Shown: piece after piece, positions 58,301-64,000 of the stretch
Layout: every line of letters starts with the position of its first letter
Position numbering within the stretch: the stretch's first letter is position 1
Assembly (NCBI GenBank): GCA_016785225.1
Contig: JAFBJZ010000669.1
Location: 310,001 to 374,000 of the forward strand
Length of the DNA: 64,000 bases
Direction: 5' to 3'
DNA from: Psettodes erumei
Lineage: Eukaryota; Chordata; Actinopteri; Pleuronectiformes; Psettodidae
The notes under the pieces: model-generated
What the model was told of the DNA's origin: nothing
The model's input: only the letters and a program-made list of their open reading frames with translations
Databases searched by the model: none
Position numbers and translations under genes: made by a program

Positions 58301-61300
58301 CATAGCTCTCTGTTGCCAGCCACCATTAATTCACTGTCTGTCTGGCACAGCAGAAATACTCTGCCATGTTTTTGTGGCAATTTGGCTCCTAATAAGTTAA
58401 TAAGGAAGAAATCCTTGCATGTTTTTGTGTGAAATCTTGCAATTTATTTCTGGTGAAAGGCTGGGCTGGGTGATTTTCACTTGAACTGATGATTGCATTT
58501 TCTTCTGCTCTTTTGAAGTGAAGAAACTCTTTCCATCTCAAAATGTTAAAAATGGACTGTCACCAAGTTACAGACATAGAATGAGTTTCTAATGTAAGAT
58601 GATTTTTTTTCCCACAGGTTAATATCACAGCAGTGCCTTTTCAGTGCAGGTGACATTTCTACCACTACGCAGCCAATATATTCTATTCAGATTCAGGCCA
58701 TGCACAAATGCACACAAAAGAATGGAATTTAAAATCTTATCACAGGGGAAAACCAGCCTTGTAGGCTGAGACAGAGGTGCTGCTTTCCCCCTTTCTCATA
58801 AGCTACTGTAGCAAAATGACAACCTTGTTTTTCTCACTTTAGTAAAAATGTGTTGACATTTTGCACTGTGGTAACATTTAGCAATCTGAACTTGTGAAAT
58901 AAAAGTAGGGCAGCTGGCTTAAAATTGCCATAATTGTTGGTATTAGCCACCCACAGATAAATCTTTAAGATCTCTTTGAAAGGTAGTGTAGAAGATGAGA
59001 CTATCTGTTATTTTTCTTGAAGGTGAACTCCATGAATTTTACTTTCCAAACTCTGTTTACAGGCATTGGGGAGTACTGTTGCATATGTGAAAAAAGTTAT
59101 GCACGTCATGTTATGCTAATAACACACTCAAAACCCTTGATCGAACTGTTGGTGGTGAAGTTGCGTTGTAGGTAATGAAGACCATCATGAATCTGACAAT
59201 TGTCTGACATTGTTATGCAATGCTAGATTAGAGGTGCAAACTTTTTATACTTTATCAGTTGCAATTGAAAAGTAACATTTTCAATATTTCATGTTTGCAT
59301 ATAAGTTGGATAATGTCCAGTTGGTGTTTATCACTCATAGGAGAAAGGAGAACTGAATTGAGCATGGTATGTACTGGACAAATTGGAGAGATGATCAAAA
59401 ATACTGATGCCGCATACATTGTAATTTAATTGTGAATGTATACATTGCCATTAGTGGAAACAATTTTGTCTGGTGTTAGTTCTTATGATTCTTACCATTT
59501 GGACTGTCCCAGTCACTTTACTGTTGAAAACAGCCTTGGCAATAGTCCATTGTCCATCTGTATCTCTGTCAGCCGAGATGTCAGTACACATCATTCTGCA
59601 GAGGGAACACAGATGCATGTAAACACATGCTTAGAAAGATATAAAAACACTTACAAGATGAGCAATCCATGTTCAAATCCTACAGGGTTAACCACAAGGA
59701 TTTTCTTCTTCACAATATTTTGTTTAGTCATTCTTCATGAATGAGGAAGATTATCTAACATGAGAGGGCTGTGACTCAATGTCTGTGACATCCTATCCCT
59801 GTAATTGCCCTCAATACACTGGCCAGCTCTGCTCCTGTACCAGAGGGAAGTTCAGGGTGGTGAAGCTTGAATATCAACTACAATTGATGCCATTTTCTGT
59901 ATGTTGTTTCTGTATTTTATATATCAAACATTATGTAATTAATAATTCCCTTTCTCACAAAAACTAAACCATTCATGCTCTAGAAAACGTCTAGCGCACA
60001 GTAGGTACAATACTTGGTACTTCTCTGGTTGTAGGAACATGTGAAATATCACCCCAAGTAATCTGTTTCACTTTTACACTCTCTGTTGCTTTTGTCTCCA
60101 TAATACGCATGAACAGTTTCTCACCTTGATCCATTGGCATAGTGAACAACCAGTGACCTTCCCACTATGCTGTAGGGTCCAGTTAATGGCATATCAGGGT
60201 CCATGTAAAGCCCATTAGACTGGCTGAGGCCATACAGCATCCCAAATTTTCCACTGATGTCTCCAATCTCATACTGGTCCACAGTGCCAGCTCCTGGTGT
60301 AGGAGAGTTTGATATGTTCCAGGCTAATGGGTTGAAGTGGCCCATGATATTTGTGTTGGAGCAGGGCTCCATGCTACCAGGTTTGATGGGCAGCATGTGA
60401 ACATGGTAACCCCCAGCTAAGGAGTTCAGGTTAATCAGGGATACATTTATTGTCGTGGGGCCCTGTGGCAGAGCCTGGGAGAACCATATCTGGCCGCTCG
60501 ACATCCTAGGGCCAAACCAGTTACCTAAGCTAGCTCTGCAGACCCGTACTGTCGTAATGTTAGCACAAGCAATCCTTGGCCCTCCTCTTTCTGCTTTATG
60601 GATGACAACAGAACGACCAATAATGCCTGACCCATGCAACCAGGAAGTGACATCAGTGAAGAAGTTTTTTGCTTCCACTCCACCCACTCTAATGCCGAGG
60701 TTCACGGTGCCGTGTTTGCTGGCGAGGTCTCCCGCCTCACAGGATAATGGACTGGATGGGCCACAGTGGAGGGCATAGCTGCTGTCTCCTGTGTTTATTT
60801 GAGAGGGGTTCCAGTGTCCTTTTGTTGTGCTGCAGCGCCTTTCATCATCATCCCTCTCTGAGCAAATGGGATTTGTGTGAACATGCCAGTTGTGGTTTCT
60901 GGTTGGTGACATTGTGGGATTTCCATATAACAGATCCATGAAAATGGATACATCAGACAGAGGGTTGTTTTTCAGCTGGGTGAACAAGATCTCACCAACC
61001 ACAGGGCTCTGGAATCTGGCTCTGGCAACGATCACTTCACCGGGATAGCTGATGCTGGCACAAACATACCTGGAACCGTCTGTTTTGTGAATCACAACTG
61101 AGCGACCTACGATGCTGTTCTGCCCAAACAGAGGGAGGTTGAAGTCTGTGAATACCACGTCCACCTCATTTTTACCTGTCAGGTACATATGCTTGGAGCT
61201 TAGGTCTCCAATCTCATATCTGTCGTGTGTTGACCCAGGAACTTTTGGGTATGTTGGATCATTAGTGTTGACTTTGAATGGGTTCAAGTGGCCACCCACA

Positions 61301-62187
61301 TTATCATTTGAACACTGGCTCAATGGAGGAGACCTGACTGAAGGGACAGGAAAACAGTGGACATGGTAAGGGCCCACTCTGCTCTGTAAATTAGTCAGGT
61401 TCACCCCCAACTCTGTCACATCAAATGGTGAAGCCTGACGGAAGCTGAAGTATCCTTTGATCCCTCTCATATTCACAACAGCAGTCACTCGTTTCCCTGG
61501 CACATTATAAATTTGAGCACACGTGTAACTTGACCCCGTTTGGAAGAGAAGAAAACCAGTGCTGAGGTGGAAGCTGGTCGGCTCCAGACGGGACTTCTTA
61601 TGTTGTAAAGGGGTTCCGACCTTCACCACACCCAAATTGGTCAAAGCTGAGGTGTCTAAACTTCCAAGTAGAACATTGCAGCTTGCAGCAGTGCTCGTGG
61701 ATCCAAAGAGAGTGATATTGGTTTGTGAGACATTCATCTGACCAATTGTAACTAGGTCTGTAAGAAGCCTGGGGTTGGTCTCTCCTGTGTTGAGGCGGAT
61801 GTAAACATTACCAGTGATCGGTCCAGTGAACCTGGCCTGACGAGTCAAGAGTGTTTGACCTTGACTTACAACGGTGCATACTTTAGTGCCGTTACAGGTC
61901 TGCAAAGTCACTGAGAAGTCGTCCAGGTTTGGGCCTCGTTCAAAGAGCCTTGACACATTGACGGTGGAGTTTGAGGCAGGATCAGCAGTGAAGGTAAAAA
62001 CACTGGGGCCGATATTTGCTTCTGAACAAGGTTGAGCGAAATGGCCGTACATGACAGGGAACTCACTGAGGGAAAATTTAAGCAGACCACAGGATCCAGC
62101 GCCAGATGCAGTGACAGTTGCTGTCAGGGAGGTGGAGTCAAACTGCACCTGTCCTGTGACTCCTCCCATGTTCAGAGGTGCCAGAAA
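54181..62187 (-). CDS. Copper-only SOD-repeat protein (CSRP-like), GPI-anchored; 5' end missing
   Basis: Nine exons splice exactly in phase to 959 residues (numbered from 62,187), then TAG. The protein is a chain of Cu/Zn-SOD-like domains. Three, at about 230-380, 390-545 and 560-694, keep the copper ligands: HVH 275-277, H300, H367; HVH 435-437, H458, H530; HVH 595-597, H617, H682. They also keep the catalytic arginine (R373, R538, R688). The zinc ligand equivalent to SOD1 H71 is lost, and H80 is replaced by Glu in ExGD, the pattern of copper-only SODs. Two N-terminal domains (about 10-225) and one C-terminal domain (about 705-850) are degenerate. A non-SOD stretch follows (PGSPLSAAGGGC), then a hydrophobic tail FLLNLMFAVTCLLP predicting a GPI signal. 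Several N-glycosylation sequons support secretion. Superoxide dismutation at the cell surface is inferred. The signal peptide exon was not found. Confidence 0.9.
54953..55033 (-). CDS. SOD-repeat gene exon
   Basis: It encodes residues 903-930 (GNVNTELLKSVKTSEEMGLF, RESDSCT), ending before the GPI region. Confidence 0.87.
55354..55384. repeat. (GT)n microsatellite in an intron of the SOD-repeat gene
   Basis: This is an uninterrupted GT run of about 31 bases in the intron between 55,034 and 55,962. Confidence 0.95.
55963..56087 (-). CDS. SOD-repeat gene exon, membrane-proximal non-SOD region
   Basis: It encodes residues 861-903 (YDFRRRVAKILQIELARVTI, LPGSPLSAAGGGCQQVTFMV). I do not recognise this fold. 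Confidence 0.87.
56183..56297 (-). CDS. SOD-repeat gene exon, end of last SOD-like domain
   Basis: It encodes residues 823-861. VVHRSLVLKNGNSIMACTDI aligns with IVGRSLVVHYANGSRMMCTDI minus one residue, with the copper histidine and catalytic arginine replaced. Confidence 0.9.
56481..56613 (-). CDS. SOD-repeat gene exon
   Basis: It encodes residues 779-823. CVVGEISARQG takes the place of the ExGD(L/I) segment. Confidence 0.88.
57199..57291 (-). CDS. SOD-repeat gene exon, ligand-less loop
   Basis: It encodes residues 748-778. The HVH position reads ITT and the GHFNP position reads GDTYNP, so the copper ligands are lost here. Confidence 0.87.
57801..57878 (-). CDS. SOD-repeat gene exon
   Basis: It encodes residues 722-747 (RQQMFPDGSSSDITLEVNLQ then ISARQN), strands of the degenerate last domain. 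Confidence 0.85.
57879..59495 (-). other. Large intron of the SOD-repeat gene
   Basis: This intron is 1.6 kb long, the longest in the gene as seen here. Nothing else was recognised inside it. Confidence 0.7.
59496..59595 (-). CDS. SOD-repeat gene exon, end of third copper domain
   Basis: It encodes residues 688-721. The splice completes SRMMCTDI, the C-terminal strand of the third copper-competent domain, and starts the next domain (AVFNSKVTGTVQM). Confidence 0.88.
60125..62187 (-). CDS. SOD-repeat gene, 2,063-bp exon with five domains
   Basis: The acceptor GTGTGTTCAG|TTTCTG opens the frame in phase 0 and the donor is ATCAAG|GTGAGA. Residues 1-688 cover two degenerate SOD-like domains and three with copper ligands. 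Each of the three shows YHVH or WHVH, GH(F/L/W)NP, GD(L/I) and I(V/I)GRS(V/L)V(I/V)H in order. Confidence 0.92.
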
Positions 62188-64000
62188 CTGAACACACAAA
62201 ATGGAATCTGAAAAGTTATGACAAGGACAAGTGATAATGGTAGTGTGGTGATAATGGTCCCAAACTTCTTAACCCACAAGACAATTCAACAAACAGACAG
62301 TTAATCCTGGAAGATCCTGCAAATCCCTGGATTATGTTTTTGAATCTTCATTTGCCAGTTTTTAAATAATGTTCCCACGGCATCTGTGCACATTACAACA
62401 TGATTAATGTTTTTGCCTTAAAATTTTTATGTTCATATTATCATCTAAGAATTATTTATAATACATCTGTTAATGCTCATGTCAAATTGTTAGTGCCTGC
62501 CTGCACACACATGCACACACACACACACACACACACAGTGTTAAATGTATAAGTAAGTTTTTTTGAAGTTCCTATTAAATAGTGTACAATGATTAACAAC
62601 CAGTAAGTTGATATCTTTTTTTGTCCCTGTACTGTGTTCATTGTCGGTATATTAGTCACTGAGTTCTGCTTGTAATTCCACCCGGTTGACATTGCTATTT
62701 TTTTCTGTTGCAGTGACCTTACTTTTCCTCAGAGAAGTACAGAAGTTACTAAGAACTGGAAAAGTTGAGGTAATGTGATGTAGCACATACTTTGTGTGAA
62801 CACTAATACACAAACAGTCTGAAAATTAAAAGCATGAAAAAATTAAACTAATACGTTAAATGAAATATCTTTCCATAAAAGTATTTTGATTTGTCAGACA
62901 CAATCACCTCCATAAGGTGGAAATACAGTTTAAATTAAGTTGTATGCATATTTTAGTTTCCATTCTCAGTACAATGTTACATAACTATTATGAATAGCTT
63001 GACAGTGTTAACTCGGCATTCAGTGGAATTGCTACTGTGTGTGACCACACCACAGCACAGGTCTAAAATGATCTATGCTGACTTTATTTTAATTGCAGTT
63101 GGAATTCTGTTGAATTGATAATTATCTTAGTGTTCTATTTTAGTGTAAGGCAAATCATCTGAGTAATGTGAAATGCAAAGCCCTAATGTTTTATGATGGG
63201 ATAAGCACAGTATTTCATTCTGATAAGAAGGATCTAATACGGGTGTAGCCTCATCATTGAGATGGGAGCCTTAAAGCTTGTAATAGTACAAGGAACAAGT
63301 GAACCATTCATGTAGCACGTTAGTCTCAGGTCTTAAGCTGTCATAGAAAAAACAGAAAATCCTGTATACCTTATACTTCAAGTATAGCACATCCTGCCAT
63401 CTGGGTAATTTGAATAGCACCTTAGTGTGATAAACCCATCTGACATCTGACTGTCTGTGCAACATGACAACAGATGATGAGATGTGATCTCACAGTACAG
63501 ATACAGAATGTCATAAATGATGTAAAAGCACATTGGTTTGTTTCAGTCCATTTCAACATGCAATCGGTGCATGTTTGGGATTCACTTTTTGTCGTTAGTG
63601 AGTACCCCAACATCACATGTTTCTAATTTAATCACGTGGACAGTTTTCAACATTTGACAATAGTTGCACTCCAGAGAGAGATGCAATCTAGTAGCCTTTC
63701 ATAAAAAAACTGCTCTGCTGGTGAAACTTTTGCAAAAGCTGTCTTAAAAGAAGGTAAGCTTGACAAAGCAACTATAACTTTTAACAAGACCTGGCCATCT
63801 TTGTCCACATGCCACTGAGTAGCTGAGATTAAACAGGTTTCCTCCTGCACAGCATTAACAAGAACAAAAACTAATGAGTGAAACAAGCTGCTGTGAGAAG
63901 AAAACCTGCATACTCTGTCCCCTCTGTGGCGCATGGTTTGACAACCCTGGGATAAACATTACACTTTTACAATACATGCGTAAATCACCAATGAGGTCCA
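62188..64000. other. Upstream of the last recognised SOD-repeat exon; 5' exon not found
   Basis: The stretch should be intronic or 5' flank of the SOD-repeat gene. It holds a (CA)n array at 62,514. No exon with a convincing signal peptide and matching phase was identified on the minus strand, so the start probably lies in a short exon I missed or beyond the window. Confidence 0.5.
62514..62537. repeat. (CA)12 microsatellite
   Basis: This is an uninterrupted CA run of about 24 bases. Confidence 0.9.

Noticed and set aside
60455..60941. Open frames on + opposite the SOD-repeat exon
   Set aside because: They are antisense shadows of the large coding exon.
62735..62768. Possible 34-base minus-strand mini-exon (acceptor TTTTCCAG, donor GTAAGG)
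   Set aside because: The only open frame in it does not match the phase-0 start of the next exon, so it cannot be joined without a frameshift.
63647..63934. Minus-strand frame with a hydrophobic stretch (SLFHSLVFVLVNAV) as a possible signal peptide exon of the SOD-repeat gene
   Set aside because: No donor in the right phase follows the hydrophobic stretch, and the N-terminal part is long and charged. It is not convincing enough to annotate.

Overview
The window looks like ray-finned fish (teleost, probably percomorph) nuclear DNA. This is an inference from three things: compact vertebrate-type genes with canonical GT-AG introns of about 0.1-1.6 kb, many (CA)n/(TG)n microsatellites, and short inverted-repeat transposon remnants typical of fish. 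There are no bacterial-type operons, and most of the left two thirds carries no credible coding sequence.

Layout. Bases 1 to about 40.5 kb are gene-poor. I found microsatellites, two MITE-like inverted-repeat elements (16.5 and 17.7 kb), two degenerate fish interspersed repeats (20.8 and 29.5 kb), a possible LTR remnant (12.0 kb), a G-quadruplex motif (37.8 kb) and several patches that resemble conserved regulatory elements but cannot be verified here. A TIR element at 40.5-40.9 kb lies just upstream of a TATA box. From there a three-exon + strand gene encodes a 187-residue single-pass membrane protein that I do not recognise. It runs tail-to-tail into xpnpep1 (cytosolic aminopeptidase P, - strand, 20 coding exons, 43,140-51,433), which I reconstructed completely: 629 residues with all five metal ligands. 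A CpG-rich block at about 52 kb follows. Next, also on the - strand, is the 3' part of a gene (54,181-62,187, nine exons, 959 residues in frame) for an extracellular protein built of Cu/Zn-superoxide-dismutase-like repeats. Three repeats keep the copper ligands but lack the zinc ligands, and the C-terminus looks like a GPI-attachment signal. This matches the copper-only SOD-repeat proteins (CSRPs). Its 5' end (signal peptide) was not found and may lie beyond base 64,000.

How the genes relate. There is no obvious shared pathway. xpnpep1 is a housekeeping cytosolic peptidase, the SOD-repeat protein is probably tethered at the cell surface, and the small membrane protein is of unknown function. 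From memory, in human the 3' side of XPNPEP1 faces a long gene desert towards SORCS1. The gene-poor left side here is consistent with conserved synteny, but that was not tested.

Exon boundaries were read by hand from splice consensus, phase continuity and, for xpnpep1, agreement with the known protein family. All three reconstructed reading frames close exactly in phase. UTRs and transcription starts are not determined.
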